The notes beneath the pieces were generated by a model. That model saw only the letters and a list, made by a program, of their open reading frames with translations, was not told the origin of the DNA and did no database searches. DNA of 64,000 bases from an uncultured Pantoea sp. GTDB taxonomy: Bacteria; Pseudomonadota; Gammaproteobacteria; Enterobacterales; Enterobacteriaceae. The stretch spans positions 1-64,000 of the forward strand of contig CAJYKU010000019.1 of assembly GCA_913775175.1 (NCBI GenBank). Reading direction: 5' to 3'. This document shows positions 32,877 to 42,928 of this stretch, piece by piece; the stretch's first letter is position 1; each line of letters begins with the position of its first letter. Made by a program: the position numbers and the translations under genes.

Positions 32877-34138
32877 TTCCTTATAGCTAAGATTTTTTTA
32901 TTGCATCTATAGCTCATGACTTCCAACAGAATATAGTCCGCAATAATTCTAAATAACCAGGCAAAAGCAACACCAATTAGTCCATATTTGATTGACACCA
33001 AATATAGCACACCTATGTAGGGCAAAAACTCAAAACAATGGATTATAGCAGTGTATTTTGCCTTTCCCATTGCCTGTATATTTGCGAATGGTATTTGAGA
33101 AAAGCTGTTTATCAAAAAACCAATGACCATTATGCGTAAAATTTCAGACGGCTGTTCACCATATGCACTTCCCATCCAAAAAGATAATATTTCCTTAGAA
33201 AAAATAAATATTGTCATAGTTACCGGAAAGCAAACTAATGCCATCAATGTATAAGCCTTTTTTTGATGTGCTGATAGCTCGTCGGATGTATTAATTTTAC
33301 TTAGCTTGGGAAATAAAGCTTTACCGAGGGAACCAGGTATTATTAACAGTCTATTAATCAACTCATTGGGAACAGTATAAAACGAGGTTTTTGCAGCTCC
33401 CATTACATGTGCAATAAAAAATCTATCCATGTTTATTAAAACAGGAGATATTACATTGCTAACTGTAACCCATCCGCCAAAGTGAAAAAGTTGCTTTAAT
33501 TCGTTTTTAGATAAATATGCGAACGAAAAATATATTCTGTTTCTAACATAGATATAGCTCAAAAAAAGGCAAAAAACTCTGGATAAAGCAACAGCAATGA
33601 TTGCAGAATAAAGCGTGCTTTCAAAATATACAAATATGACTGGGAGCCCAGCTATAATAGAGTTACCAATGCTTTTTTGTATATTTAACTTAGCAAATTC
33701 TTCACTACCTTCTAATTCAGCAAGAAAAATTTGTGTAACTAAAAATGCGGGAACAATAAAAGATAATACTTGTATTGATCTTACAACATCAAAAAAGTGC
33801 CCTGGAGTAATTTTGAGTAATGCTGCCAGATTCTCTCTGAAAAAGAATAGAATGCCGCCCCCAAACATTCCGAGAATAAAAACAGCAATTGTGGCACTGG
33901 TTACAACTTTGCTTATTTCTGTTTTCTCGCCTTTTTTAATGGCAACTCCTCTTACAACTGCTCTGGTTAAACCTGCATCGAATATACTTGCATAACCGAT
34001 TATAACCATTGCTAGTGTATATATACCGAATAGTTCGACACCTAATTTCCTGGCAAGATACCCAAATGCAGGTAGCGCTATTAATGTTGGAACTATATAT
34101 CCACCTATATTCCAAGCGCTATTTTTAATTAACGACAT
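32873..34138 (-). CDS. wzx: O-antigen flippase Wzx
   Basis: Inner-membrane translocase of the MOP superfamily that flips the undecaprenyl-linked O unit to the periplasm. The 421-residue product has about 12 hydrophobic segments. It begins MSLIKNSAWNIGGYIVPTLI and includes FGIYTLAMVIIGYASIFDAG, the usual Wzx N-terminal region. The placement in the AT-rich block next to wzy and rfbC supports O-antigen rather than EPS use; the EPS cluster has its own flippase (amsL). It starts two bases after the rfbC stop. Confidence 0.9.
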   Translation of the reverse strand: MSLIKNSAWNIGGYIVPTLIALPAFGYLARKLGVELFGIYTLAMVIIGYASIFDAGLTRAVVRGVAIKKGEKTEISKVVTSATIAVFILGMFGGGILFFFRENLAALLKITPGHFFDVVRSIQVLSFIVPAFLVTQIFLAELEGSEEFAKLNIQKSIGNSIIAGLPVIFVYFESTLYSAIIAVALSRVFCLFLSYIYVRNRIYFSFAYLSKNELKQLFHFGGWVTVSNVISPVLINMDRFFIAHVMGAAKTSFYTVPNELINRLLIIPGSLGKALFPKLSKINTSDELSAHQKKAYTLMALVCFPVTMTIFIFSKEILSFWMGSAYGEQPSEILRIMVIGFLINSFSQIPFANIQAMGKAKYTAIIHCFEFLPYIGVLYLVSIKYGLIGVAFAWLFRIIADYILLEVMSYRCNKKILAIRN

Positions 34139-34140
34139 AA

Positions 34141-34683
34141 TTAAATTTTAAGCCTTGAGAATAGTCCACCAACTTGGTCTTTTTTAGAAACTATTACATC
34201 CTGCGTTAAAGGCCAGTTAATTGCCAGATCGCTATCACTCCATAATATTGATCTCTCATGACTAGGATAATAGTAATCAGTCGTCTTATAAACAAACTCT
34301 GCGGTCTCTGACAATACGTAGAAACCGTGCGCAAATCCCTCTGGTATCCACAGTTGACGTTTATTGTCTGCCGAAAGATTAACTCCGACCCATTGACCAA
34401 AAGTTGCAGATTTCTGGCGTATATCCACTGCTACGTCAAACACTTCACCAGCGACGCAACGCACTAATTTACCCTGAGCATAGGGTGCTAACTGATAATG
34501 CAATCCACGCAGTACTCCATGTGTAGATTTGGAGTGGTTGTCTTGAACAAACTCTACTTTGCGCCCCACTGCCTCTTCAAAAATTTTTTGATTAAAACTT
34601 TCATAAAAGAAACCGCGCTCGTCGCCGAATACTTTAGGTTCAAAAATCAATACATCTGGAATAGCGGTCTTAATCACATTCAT
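34141..34683 (-). CDS. rfbC: dTDP-4-dehydrorhamnose 3,5-epimerase
   Basis: Cupin-fold epimerase for the third step of dTDP-L-rhamnose synthesis. The 180-residue product has PKVFGDERGFFYESFNQ, QDNHSKSTHGVLRGLHYQ (catalytic His), VRCVAGEVFDVAVDIR and the catalytic tyrosine region FVYKTTDYYYP. It lies one base after rfbA and two before wzx, within the rfbBDAC set, and marks the transition to the AT-rich unit-specific genes. Confidence 0.96.
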   Translation of the reverse strand: MNVIKTAIPDVLIFEPKVFGDERGFFYESFNQKIFEEAVGRKVEFVQDNHSKSTHGVLRGLHYQLAPYAQGKLVRCVAGEVFDVAVDIRQKSATFGQWVGVNLSADNKRQLWIPEGFAHGFYVLSETAEFVYKTTDYYYPSHERSILWSDSDLAINWPLTQDVIVSKKDQVGGLFSRLKI

Positions 34684-34684
34684 C

Positions 34685-35563
34685 TTAGTGGTCCTTGATC
34701 ATCTTTAGCAGGTATTGGCCATAGTTATTTTTCGCTAAGGGTTGTGCTAATTCACGTACTTTCTCGGCATCAATAAATCCTTTGCGGTAGGCAATTTCTT
34801 CCGGACAAGCAACTTTTAATCCCTGACGTTCTTCAATGGTGGCAATAAAGTTGCTGGCTTCAATCATGCTTTGATGCGTGCCGGTATCCAGCCAGGCAAA
34901 ACCACGCCCCATCATTGCCACGGATAAACGCCCCTGCTCAAGATAGATACGGTTAATATCTGTTATCTCCAGCTCGCCACGCGGTGATGGTTTAAGATTT
35001 TTTGCCATTTCTACAACATCGTTATCATAGAAATAGAGGCCAGTTACGGCGTAATTACTTTTAGGTTGTGCGGGCTTTTCTTCCAGACTGATAGCCGTGC
35101 CATCCTTGTTAAACTCTGCTACGCCATAGCGCTCAGGATCATTAACGTGGTAGGCAAATACGGTTGCGCCGTTCTCTTTATCAAGCGCTGTTTCCATAAG
35201 CTTTGGCAGGTCATGACCATAAAAAATATTATCGCCCAGGACCAGAGCACAACTATCCTTGCCAATAAACTCTTCGCCAATAATGAACGCCTGCGCCAGG
35301 CCATCCGGGCTTTCCTGCACTTTGTACTGCAGATTTAGTCCCCACTGGCTGCCATCACCAAGTAGTTGTTCAAAGCGTGGAGTATCCTGAGGTGTACTGA
35401 TAATCAAAATGTCACGGATCCCTGCCAGCATTAGCGTGGTCAACGGATAATAGATCATTGGCTTATCATAAATTGGCAATAGCTGTTTACTTACTGCCAT
35501 AGTTACCGGATAAAGACGAGTTCCAGACCCGCCTGCCAGAATTATCCCTTTGCGTTTACTCAT
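34685..35563 (-). CDS. rfbA: Glucose-1-phosphate thymidylyltransferase
   Basis: Makes dTDP-glucose from dTTP and glucose 1-phosphate, the first step to dTDP-rhamnose, and is feedback-inhibited by the end product in homologues. The 292-residue product carries the nucleotidyltransferase signature [40 protein letters not shown] and [13 protein letters not shown]. Length matches RmlA. It follows rfbD after 38 bases. Confidence 0.96.
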   Translation of the reverse strand: MSKRKGIILAGGSGTRLYPVTMAVSKQLLPIYDKPMIYYPLTTLMLAGIRDILIISTPQDTPRFEQLLGDGSQWGLNLQYKVQESPDGLAQAFIIGEEFIGKDSCALVLGDNIFYGHDLPKLMETALDKENGATVFAYHVNDPERYGVAEFNKDGTAISLEEKPAQPKSNYAVTGLYFYDNDVVEMAKNLKPSPRGELEITDINRIYLEQGRLSVAMMGRGFAWLDTGTHQSMIEASNFIATIEERQGLKVACPEEIAYRKGFIDAEKVRELAQPLAKNNYGQYLLKMIKDH

Positions 35564-35601
35564 TAGGTACTCTCTATCTGAAAATTTTTAAAATTAAAAT
35601 G

Positions 35602-36489
35602 TTATACAAATAGCTCAGCCAGCATCCGTTCAACGCCCTTCTCCCAGGCGGGAAGCGTTAACGCAAAGCATTGCTGAAATTTAGTATTATCAAGGCGGGA
35701 GTTAAATGGTCGCTTTGCAGGCGTTGGATACGCACTGGCAGGAATAGCATTCATGCTCTCAAGTTTGAGCTCAATGCCCGCTGCGCGCGCTTTTTCAAAC
35801 ACTAGTGCAGCGTATTCATACCAGTTAGTCACGCCACTCGCGACTAAGTGGTAAATTCCGGACAGCTCAGGCTGCGAAAGTGTACGAACCATCGCATGGG
35901 CTGTGCAGTCAGCCAGCAGTTCAGCCCCCGTTGGGGCACCAAACTGATCGTTGATAACTGACAGCTGCTGGCGCGTCTGAGCCAGCGTCAGCATGGTTTT
36001 TGCAAAATTATTGCCTTTTGCTGCATAGACCCAGCTGGTACGAAATATCAGGTGATTAGGGCAATATTGCTGGATCGCCTGTTCGCCTTTAAGCTTGCTG
36101 GCGCCATAGACATTGAGCGGATCGGGAATGTCTGTTTCCTGCCAGGCTTTCTCACCCTGCCCGGAAAAAACATAGTCCGTCGAATAGTGCACCAGAAGTG
36201 AATCTGCAGCCGCAGCCGCTTTTGCTATGACCTCAACGCTGGTTGCATTCAGCAAATACGCATGGTCTGTATCTGCTTCGGCTTTATCCACCGCGGTGTA
36301 AGCTGCTGCGTTAACGATTACAGCAGGTTTAATGCGACGGATCGTGTCTGCGATCCCTTCCAGATTACTTAAATCGCCACAATAGCGTGTTGAGTGACGA
36401 TCAAGACTAATCAAATTTCCCAGCGGAGATAATGCACGCTGTAACTCCCAGCCAACCTGACCAGATTTACCCAGTAGCAGGATGTCCAT
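35602..36489 (-). CDS. rfbD: dTDP-4-dehydrorhamnose reductase
   Basis: NADPH-dependent extended SDR catalysing the last step to dTDP-L-rhamnose. The 295-residue product has the nucleotide motif LLLGKSGQVGWEL (G7, G10, G13 pattern), NAAAYTAVDKAE, VHYSTDYVFSG and the catalytic YGASKLKGE (YxxxK). Its ATG overlaps the rfbB stop by one base. Confidence 0.96.
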   Translation of the reverse strand: MDILLLGKSGQVGWELQRALSPLGNLISLDRHSTRYCGDLSNLEGIADTIRRIKPAVIVNAAAYTAVDKAEADTDHAYLLNATSVEVIAKAAAAADSLLVHYSTDYVFSGQGEKAWQETDIPDPLNVYGASKLKGEQAIQQYCPNHLIFRTSWVYAAKGNNFAKTMLTLAQTRQQLSVINDQFGAPTGAELLADCTAHAMVRTLSQPELSGIYHLVASGVTNWYEYAALVFEKARAAGIELKLESMNAIPASAYPTPAKRPFNSRLDNTKFQQCFALTLPAWEKGVERMLAELFV

Positions 36490-37574
36490 CAGTTACGCTC
36501 TCCGTAGTTCTGTTCGATCCAGGTTTTGTAAGCACCGCTTTTTACGTTTGCTACCCATTCTGCATTTTCAAGGTACCAGTGAACTGTTTTGCGGATACCA
36601 CTCTCAAATGTCTCTTGCGGTTTCCAGCCAAGTTCACGGGCGATTTTTCCGGCATCAATCGCGTAGCGACGATCGTGTCCAGGACGATCGGTAACATAGG
36701 TAATTTGCTGACGATAAGAGTTCTCTTTAGGCGCAATTTCATCCAGCAGGTCACAGATGGTATGCACAACATCAATATTCTTTTTCTCGTTATGACCACC
36801 GATGTTGTAAGTTTCGCCTGGCTTGCCTGATTTCACGACGGTGTATAACGCCCGTGCATGATCTTCCACATAGAGCCAGTCCCGGATCTGATCGCCTTTG
36901 CCATATACCGGCAGAGGTTTGCCCTCAAGCGCGTTTAAGATAACCAGGGGGATCAATTTTTCCGGGAAGTGATAAGGCCCGTAATTGTTGGAACAGTTGG
37001 TGATGATAACCGGTAAACCATAGGTACGACGCCATGCCCGCACCAGATGGTCGCTCGACGCCTTGGATGCAGAGTAAGGGCTGCTTGGCGCATAAGGCGT
37101 CTCTTCGGTAAATAGTGGTAGCGTTGTGCCCGCAGCAACCTCATCGGGATGCGGCAGATCGCCGTAGACTTCATCTGTTGAAATATGATGAAAACGGAAA
37201 TGCTGCTGCTTTTCAGCATCCAGCGCGCTCCAGTATTTACGTGCCACTTCAAGCAGAACACTGGTGCCGGTGACGTTGGTCTCAATAAAAGCAGCTGGCC
37301 CGGTAATGGAGCGATCAACGTGGCTTTCTGCCGCCAGATGCATAACAGCATCTGGCTGATGCTGAGCGAATATGCGCTCCATGGCTTCACTATCGCAGAT
37401 ATCGGCATGCTCAAACTGATAGCGATCGCTGCTATCAATCTCAGTCAGTGACTCCAGATTGCCGGCATAGGTAAGTTTATCAACATTGATTACGCTGTCT
37501 GAAGAGTCTTTGATGATATGTCTAACAACAGCTGAGCCGATAAAACCCGCGCCGCCAGTAACCAGAATTTTCAC
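36489..37574 (-). CDS. rfbB: dTDP-glucose 4,6-dehydratase
   Basis: NAD-dependent SDR converting dTDP-glucose to dTDP-4-keto-6-deoxyglucose. The 361-residue product has [29 protein letters not shown], the Thr/Asp/Glu catalytic segment [11 protein letters not shown], the YSASKASSD catalytic tyrosine and lysine, and [18 protein letters not shown]. Length matches E. coli RfbB (361). It follows the wecA-like gene after 66 bases and leads rfbBDAC. Confidence 0.97.
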   Translation of the reverse strand: MKILVTGGAGFIGSAVVRHIIKDSSDSVINVDKLTYAGNLESLTEIDSSDRYQFEHADICDSEAMERIFAQHQPDAVMHLAAESHVDRSITGPAAFIETNVTGTSVLLEVARKYWSALDAEKQQHFRFHHISTDEVYGDLPHPDEVAAGTTLPLFTEETPYAPSSPYSASKASSDHLVRAWRRTYGLPVIITNCSNNYGPYHFPEKLIPLVILNALEGKPLPVYGKGDQIRDWLYVEDHARALYTVVKSGKPGETYNIGGHNEKKNIDVVHTICDLLDEIAPKENSYRQQITYVTDRPGHDRRYAIDAGKIARELGWKPQETFESGIRKTVHWYLENAEWVANVKSGAYKTWIEQNYGERN

Positions 37575-37640
37575 GTTATGTACCTGATAAGTATTGTTGA
37601 TTAATAAGGCTTATTTCGATGCCACTACTTAACTGCCAAT

Positions 37641-38735
37641 TTAAAATTTAGGAATGCTGTTTTCTGCGTCATTCAGCAGGCCATGAGGTGATGCCTGCTT
37701 ATGGCCGGTACTTAATACTGGCTGGCGATAGCTTAGCTTGCGCATCACCAGATTAAAGGAGGCAAACGCGCCAGCGTAAGCGACAAGCTGCCACAGGCCC
37801 GCAACCCTGTTGATCTCAAGCAAAATACCGCATGCCGCCATCAGCGAAGCAACGGTAACAATCACCGCCAGCGTCGCGCGCCCGCTCAATCCGGCGCGTT
37901 GCAGCAGGTGGTGCAGATGCTCCCGATCGGGCTTGAACGGACTATTGCCCTGCCGTACGCGTGAAATCATTACGCGCACCATATCCATCAGCGGTACCGC
38001 GATAAACCAGAGGGCAGTTACCGGCTGCATCACACTATCAATGCCCTGTGTGGCCAGTACCAGCAGCCATATTACGGTGAAGCCGATAAGCGTACTGCCT
38101 GCATCTCCCATAAAGACTTTAAACTTGCGTCCCCATGGAATACCAAGATTAAGCAGAATATAGGGCAGACAGGCAGTAACCAGAGAAGTACACCACATCG
38201 CCAGCTCATCCCGGCCACCAAGCGAGAACATCACCGCCAGCGCCCCAAATGTGACGCAGGAGAGTGCGCCCAGCAGACCATCTATTCCATCAACCATATT
38301 AAAAGCATTGATCGCGCCGATAACAGCAAATAGCGTGATGGCATATCCCAATCCACCCAGGATCAGCGGTGCGCCAAACAGCAAGTCACCCAGCGAATAG
38401 AGATAGTAGCCATTCCACATCATGACGCATGCCATTAGCGCCTGCAGTAACATCCGGGGTAAGAAAGGCAGGTCGAAGCGATCATCAAGCACACCCACCA
38501 GCAGCAGCAGTGAGGCGCAGAAGATATAAACAGAGAAGTCAGGCAGCCATGCTGGCTGCAGAAAATAGATAATCCATAGCGAGAGATAGACTGACACCCC
38601 TCCGACTAATGGAATGTGCCCGCTATGATGCTTACGCACATTGGGCTTATCGACCAGACCCACTTTGCGAGCTGCCTTGCGCGCAATGAAAAGTAACGCT
38701 AATGCACTGAGAAACACATAGACGATCTCTAGCAT
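37641..38735 (-). CDS. wecA: WecA-type UndP GlcNAc-1-phosphate transferase
   Basis: Polyprenol-phosphate HexNAc-1-phosphate transferase that starts O-unit synthesis on undecaprenyl phosphate. The 364-residue product (E. coli WecA 367) has about 11 membrane segments, VGLVDKPNVRKHHSG, VGVLDDRFDLP (the DDxx motif), NAFNMVDGIDGLLG, VFMGDAGSTLIGF and HLHHLLQRAG (HIHH-type loop). I chose ATG 38735 (MLEIVYVF), matching the WecA N-terminus; the frame runs to 38843 but would translate across the JUMPStart leader. It heads the O-antigen operon, away from any enterobacterial common antigen genes. Confidence 0.88.
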   Translation of the reverse strand: MLEIVYVFLSALALLFIARKAARKVGLVDKPNVRKHHSGHIPLVGGVSVYLSLWIIYFLQPAWLPDFSVYIFCASLLLLVGVLDDRFDLPFLPRMLLQALMACVMMWNGYYLYSLGDLLFGAPLILGGLGYAITLFAVIGAINAFNMVDGIDGLLGALSCVTFGALAVMFSLGGRDELAMWCTSLVTACLPYILLNLGIPWGRKFKVFMGDAGSTLIGFTVIWLLVLATQGIDSVMQPVTALWFIAVPLMDMVRVMISRVRQGNSPFKPDREHLHHLLQRAGLSGRATLAVIVTVASLMAACGILLEINRVAGLWQLVAYAGAFASFNLVMRKLSYRQPVLSTGHKQASPHGLLNDAENSIPKF

Positions 38736-39167
38736 AGATGCACCACTAAGAAGTTGACATAAATTACCCACGCTACCGCCCCTGGCTATCGTTACCAGTC
38801 TCGTTAACATGTTGACAGCCAGCACGGTAAACTTAACTGGCATAAATGCGTTATGGTGTCAGGTGCTTTTCCATAATGATTACCCGACGCAATCGAATAA
38901 AAATCTTTACGATTCTCTTATTATCTTGTGACTGAAACAAGCCATAAGGTAGCTCTTTTTGATAATTTGGCAACGTTTGCTCAGATAAAAAGCTTTCGAT
39001 GATTGTTTATTGTTCAACTGATTTTGTCAGGATTATTATAAGCAGCAAAAAAGCGTGGATTTTTTCACTACAATCAAACAATTAAAATAAAAACAATCTG
39101 AATATTTTCATGTGGTGATCATTACAATCCTGCATCTTACTATGAGACAGAGACAATTTTATTCAAA
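38736..39167. promoter_or_regulatory. O-antigen operon leader and promoter region
   Basis: With the galE terminator this is a 508-base gene-free stretch. It holds the JUMPStart element near the wecA start and, further upstream, a TATAAT at 39040-39035 (minus strand) as a possible -10; no good -35 was found. The DNA is AT-rich. The open frame continuing wecA upstream to 38843 is probably untranslated. Confidence 0.5.
38769..38804 (-). promoter_or_regulatory. JUMPStart/ops element of the O-antigen operon
   Basis: The minus strand reads GCCAGGGGCGGTAGCGTG (38786-38769), exactly the conserved 3' half of JUMPStart, including the ops core GGCGGTAG. The weaker 5' half (to about 38804) is also recognisable. 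ops pauses RNA polymerase and loads the antiterminator RfaH, required for long polysaccharide operons. It sits 34 bases before the wecA start. Confidence 0.93.
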
Positions 39168-39220
39168 TAAAAAACCCACTGTTTTATGAGTAGCGGAATG
39201 CCATCATAATACAGTGGGTT
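39168..39220 (-). terminator. Intrinsic terminator after galE
   Basis: On the minus strand AACCCACTGT (39220-39211) pairs with ACAGTGGGTT, followed by TTTTTT; the stem extends further with TTATGA/TCATAA. It starts 24 bases after the galE stop and isolates galE from the O-antigen operon. Confidence 0.88.
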
Positions 39221-39243
39221 GCAGACAGGTTAGCGTAGTAATG

Positions 39244-40257
39244 TTACCTGAAACCGTCTGGATTTTTTGATTGCCAGTTCCATGTATCGCGCATCATTGC
39301 ATCAATGCCGCGCGTGACACGCCAGTCAAGTTCACTGTTTGCCAGCGTGGCATCAGCCCAAAACGCAGGTAAATCACCATCGCGTCGTGGCTTAAATTCA
39401 AATGGAATCTGTTTACCTGAAGCAGCTTCAAAAGCTTTGATCATTTCCAGTACAGAGAAGCCAGTGCCGCCGCCCAGATTGTAAGCTTTATAACCCTGAA
39501 CTTTTTTCAGATGGTCCAGCGCTTTCAGATGCCCCTCTGCCAGATCCACGACATGAATGTAGTCACGTTGTGCGGTGCCATCTGGCGTCGCATAGTCGTT
39601 ACCAAATACGCCAAGCTTATCAAGACGTCCAATTGCCACCTGCGCAATATAGGGCAGCAGATTGTTTGGAATACCGGTCGGGTCTTCACCAATCTCACCT
39701 GACTCATGAGCGCCAACCGGGTTAAAGTAGCGCAACGCAATAGCTTTAAAATCAGGTTCAGCTTTGGCAAAGTCGCGTATAACCCATTCAATCATGAGCT
39801 TTGACGTGCCATATGGGCTGGTCGTGCCGCCAATTGGCGTGGTTTCGACATAGGGAACCGGCGCGTCAGCACCATAAACTGTTGCAGAGGAACTAAAGAT
39901 AAAGTCCCAGACACCAGCAGCACGCATCTCTTCCAGCAGAACCACAGTGCCAGCCACATTGTTTTCGTAGTATTCCAGCGGCTTGCGCGTTGATTCTCCC
40001 ACTGCTTTTAACGCAGCAAAGTGGATCACCGCAGAAATAGCGTTGCTGGCGCACAGATCGCGCAGGCACGCACGGTCGCGGATGTCCCCTTCGATAAACA
40101 CCGCTTTTTTCCCTGCCAGCTTTTCAACACGGTTGATCGCTTCACGCGAGGCGTTACAGAGGTTATCCAGTACGACAACGTCGTCACCACGCTCCAGCAG
40201 CGCCAGTACCGTATGGGAGCCAATATATCCTGCCCCGCCTGTGACCAAAATAGCCAT
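39244..40257 (-). CDS. galE: UDP-glucose 4-epimerase
   Basis: NAD-dependent SDR interconverting UDP-glucose and UDP-galactose, supplying the galactose donor expected for a galactose-rich EPS. The 337-residue product shows [20 protein letters not shown], the SSSATVYG serine region, YGTSKLMIEW (YxxxK) and LRYFNPVGAH. It lies 44 bases after galF and ends at a terminator, so galF-galE form a small transcript between the EPS and O-antigen operons, as in other Erwiniaceae. Confidence 0.96.
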   Translation of the reverse strand: MAILVTGGAGYIGSHTVLALLERGDDVVVLDNLCNASREAINRVEKLAGKKAVFIEGDIRDRACLRDLCASNAISAVIHFAALKAVGESTRKPLEYYENNVAGTVVLLEEMRAAGVWDFIFSSSATVYGADAPVPYVETTPIGGTTSPYGTSKLMIEWVIRDFAKAEPDFKAIALRYFNPVGAHESGEIGEDPTGIPNNLLPYIAQVAIGRLDKLGVFGNDYATPDGTAQRDYIHVVDLAEGHLKALDHLKKVQGYKAYNLGGGTGFSVLEMIKAFEAASGKQIPFEFKPRRDGDLPAFWADATLANSELDWRVTRGIDAMMRDTWNWQSKNPDGFR

Positions 40258-40301
40258 GTCTACTCCTTGAAAACCGCGCTGACCGCACGGTATGAGAACG
40301 C

Positions 40302-41198
40302 TTATTTTGCGAGAATTTTGTGAATCGCCTCGCGGAAGTCACGACCCTGAGTATTATTACGCAGGCCATAAGAGACAAACGCCTGCATATAACCCAGCTT
40401 ACGACCACAGTCAAAGCTGGTGCCTGTCAGCAACTGCGCATCAACCGGTTTGGTTTTGCTGAGTGAGGCAATCGCATCAGTGAGCTGAATGCGGCCCCAT
40501 GCGCCTGGCTCAGTTTTTTCCAGCTCAGCCCAGATATCCGCAGAAAGTACATAGCGGCCGACAGCGGTGAGATCAGAATTTAACTCAGCGGGATGCTCTG
40601 GTTTCTCAACGAAACTGGTAATTGTACTGATATCGCCTGGATTATCGACAGGCTGTTCCGTTGTCAGCACGCCATACTCAGAGAGATCTTCATCTGGCAT
40701 ATGCTTTGCCAGTACCTGGCTACGACCCGTCTCTTCAAATCGTGCCACCATTGCGGCCAGGTTGTAACGCAGGTGATCTGCAGTAGAGTCGTCCAGCAGG
40801 ACGTCTGGCAGTACCACAACAAACGGGTTATCTCCAATCATTGGACGTGCGCAAAGTACTGAGTGGCCCAGACCCAGCGGATCTGCCTGACGCACGTTCA
40901 TAATGGTTACACCAGGAGGACAGATTGACTGAACTTCGCTCAGCAGCTGACGTTTCACACGAGCTTCAAGCAGTGCTTCCAGCTCATAGGTAGTATCGAA
41001 GTGGTTTTCCACCGCATTTTTGGAAGCATGGGTGACCAGCACAATTTCCTTGATGCCTGCAGCCACACACTCGTCAACGATATACTGGATCATTGGTTTG
41101 TCGACGATTGGCAGCATCTCTTTTGGAATGGCTTTAGTCGCAGGGAGCATATGCATACCGAGGCCCGCAACCGGGATTACTGCTTTAAGCTTGGTCAT
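40302..41198 (-). CDS. galF: UTP-glucose-1-phosphate uridylyltransferase-like GalF
   Basis: Paralogue of GalU; GalF is regarded as weakly active or a modulator of UDP-glucose formation. The 298-residue product has [20 protein letters not shown]; residues 15-16 are Met-His where GalU has Thr-Arg, which is the usual GalF/GalU distinction. [22 protein letters not shown] and [16 protein letters not shown] are as in the family. It is the conventional upstream border of enterobacterial O-antigen loci and here separates EPS from O-antigen genes. Confidence 0.92.
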   Translation of the reverse strand: MTKLKAVIPVAGLGMHMLPATKAIPKEMLPIVDKPMIQYIVDECVAAGIKEIVLVTHASKNAVENHFDTTYELEALLEARVKRQLLSEVQSICPPGVTIMNVRQADPLGLGHSVLCARPMIGDNPFVVVLPDVLLDDSTADHLRYNLAAMVARFEETGRSQVLAKHMPDEDLSEYGVLTTEQPVDNPGDISTITSFVEKPEHPAELNSDLTAVGRYVLSADIWAELEKTEPGAWGRIQLTDAIASLSKTKPVDAQLLTGTSFDCGRKLGYMQAFVSYGLRNNTQGRDFREAIHKILAK

Positions 41199-41512
41199 AA
41201 GTATTCCATTTTATGAAGTGAAGATATGTATCGATTATGCAGGATTGGCTGTCCGGGCAAGTATAATCTTTATCTGAAAAGCCGACACTAACTCTCTGTC
41301 ATAACATCAAAAATCATCTAATTCGCATACTTAGTGCAGCCAATTTTTCGGGCAATTTCAAATGGTAAAGCGATATAAAACCGTGACACAGTTAACATAT
41401 TAACCTGCACACTCTCTGCACTATTTTCAGATTAATGAGCGTTAAGATCAGTAGCCACTAATAACCGTTTATACCTGCTCTTTTTCTGCCCGACAGAGAG
41501 CCTGCAGATAAA
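41199..41512. promoter_or_regulatory. galF upstream region
   Basis: Part of a 389-base gene-free stretch (41199-41587). On the minus strand TATACT at 41265-41260 is a candidate galF -10; no clear -35 was found. The remainder is AT-rich with no recognised feature except the amsL terminator at its far end. Confidence 0.35.
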
Positions 41513-41538
41513 AAAAGGGTGTCCGGCGACACCCTTTT
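41513..41538 (-). terminator. Intrinsic terminator of the EPS operon
   Basis: AAAAGGGTGTC (41513-41523), loop of four, GACACCCTTTT (41528-41538) form an 11-bp stem; on the minus strand it is followed by a run of T. It lies 50 bases beyond the amsL stop and ends the EPS cluster. Confidence 0.92.
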
Positions 41539-41587
41539 CATCCAGCCCTGCAAACTTTTACGCAGCGTTCAGATTTATATCATAGTC

Positions 41588-42928
41588 TCAGAACCAGCCA
41601 GTAAACCACTCGGGCATCACAAACAGCTTAAAGTGGTTAATTAGCAGCATTACACCGACAAACACCGCAGAGACTGAGACCCACTGACGTGCATAAGGCA
41701 GAAAATGAATGCCAATAACCGGTTTGATAAAAAACGGATGTGCAAACGCAGAGATCAATACCTGTGAAATAGAGAGCGTCAGCGCCACATAAAGTACGTT
41801 TGGCCAGATAAACGTCGTGGCCAGTACCCCAAGCACCACAATGCTCGCAACAATATTCCAGTAAAACTCAATGTTAGTCCGCCCGTTTGCCTGTGAAATT
41901 GCACCGGTCAGTCCGCCCATTGGCCGCAGCATCCCAAACAGCAACATAAGCGGTATCAGATGGTATACCTGCTCATGTGATGCACCATAAAGTACACGCA
42001 CTATCACTGGTGAGAAAATACCTATCGCCAGATACATTGCGCTGCTGAATAACATAATGACAAAGGTGCCTTTGAGGAACAGCGCTTTGAGCTGCGCCGC
42101 ATCATGCTGTTTCTCTGCAAAACGCGGTAGCGCCAGCCGATTGATCACGGGTGACACCAGTTTCAGCGGTTGCAGAATCAGCTCTTTAGCCAAAGAGTAG
42201 ATCCCAAGCATCTCAGCACCCATCACTTTACCCACAATCAGCGCGTCAGCCTGAGTTCGCAACTGATTGATAGTCTGCGAACCCAGCTGATAGATGCCAT
42301 AACGCATAGCGCTGACAAAGGTTTTGCCATCAAATTCGCGGGTAGGACGCCAGGATTTTTCACCAAAGTAGATCATGCAGAGAATGCGGGTAAAGGCGTT
42401 AATAAACAGCCCGAGGATCACCGCTGCTACCGCAAGCGAGGTCAGATAGAGCATGGCCACAGTGCAGAGAAAAGCAAACAGCTTGGTGCCCATCTCAATC
42501 TTTGCCAGCGCTACCATGCGTTTGGTTTTCACATAGTGCGCCTGATATTGAGAAAGATGTCCCAGCACCAGAAAGTTAAGGCTGGTAAGCATTATCAGCC
42601 CGGTGAGCTCTGGCAGATGATAAAACCACGCCACAGGCCAGGCGATAGCCAGCATAATTAACCCGGTACACAAGCTGAGCGAGACGTTAACCCAGTAGAT
42701 GGTGCTCTGTTCGCGTCGGGTTATATTCTGCCGGTGAACAATATAGCTGCTCATGCCCATATCCTGCAGCACTGTTGCCACCGCCAGAATGGCGTTGATA
42801 ATCGCCAGCAATCCCAGCTCATGCGTCTCCAGCTTGCGCGCCAGCACTGCCAGTTGCAGCACCTGTAACAGTGCGGCAAAGCAGGTGCTGCCAAACAGCC
42901 ATAGCGCCTGTTTTTTTAAACCACTCAC
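41588..42928 (-). CDS. amsL: EPS flippase AmsL/WceL (Wzx)
   Basis: Inner-membrane MOP-superfamily translocase for the lipid-linked EPS repeat unit. The 446-residue product has 12 or so hydrophobic segments, starting KKQALWLFGSTCFAALLQVLQL and with LGLLAIINAILAVATVLQDMG and YGIYQLGSQTINQLRTQADALIVGK (key positions of a longer conserved block), as in WzxC/AmsL proteins. It is the last gene of the EPS operon, overlaps amsK by four bases and precedes galF, matching the amylovoran and stewartan order. Confidence 0.9.
   Translation of the reverse strand: MSGLKKQALWLFGSTCFAALLQVLQLAVLARKLETHELGLLAIINAILAVATVLQDMGMSSYIVHRQNITRREQSTIYWVNVSLSLCTGLIMLAIAWPVAWFYHLPELTGLIMLTSLNFLVLGHLSQYQAHYVKTKRMVALAKIEMGTKLFAFLCTVAMLYLTSLAVAAVILGLFINAFTRILCMIYFGEKSWRPTREFDGKTFVSAMRYGIYQLGSQTINQLRTQADALIVGKVMGAEMLGIYSLAKELILQPLKLVSPVINRLALPRFAEKQHDAAQLKALFLKGTFVIMLFSSAMYLAIGIFSPVIVRVLYGASHEQVYHLIPLMLLFGMLRPMGGLTGAISQANGRTNIEFYWNIVASIVVLGVLATTFIWPNVLYVALTLSISQVLISAFAHPFFIKPVIGIHFLPYARQWVSVSAVFVGVMLLINHFKLFVMPEWFTGWF

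Noticed and set aside
38736-38843. N-terminal extension of the wecA-like gene
   Set aside because: It would translate the JUMPStart leader and adds residues not found in WecA; MLEIVYVF at 38735 matches the family start.
40302-41198. Calling this gene galU
   Set aside because: Residues 15-16 are Met-His (GLGMHM) rather than Thr-Arg as in GalU, and the O-antigen-flanking position is that of galF.
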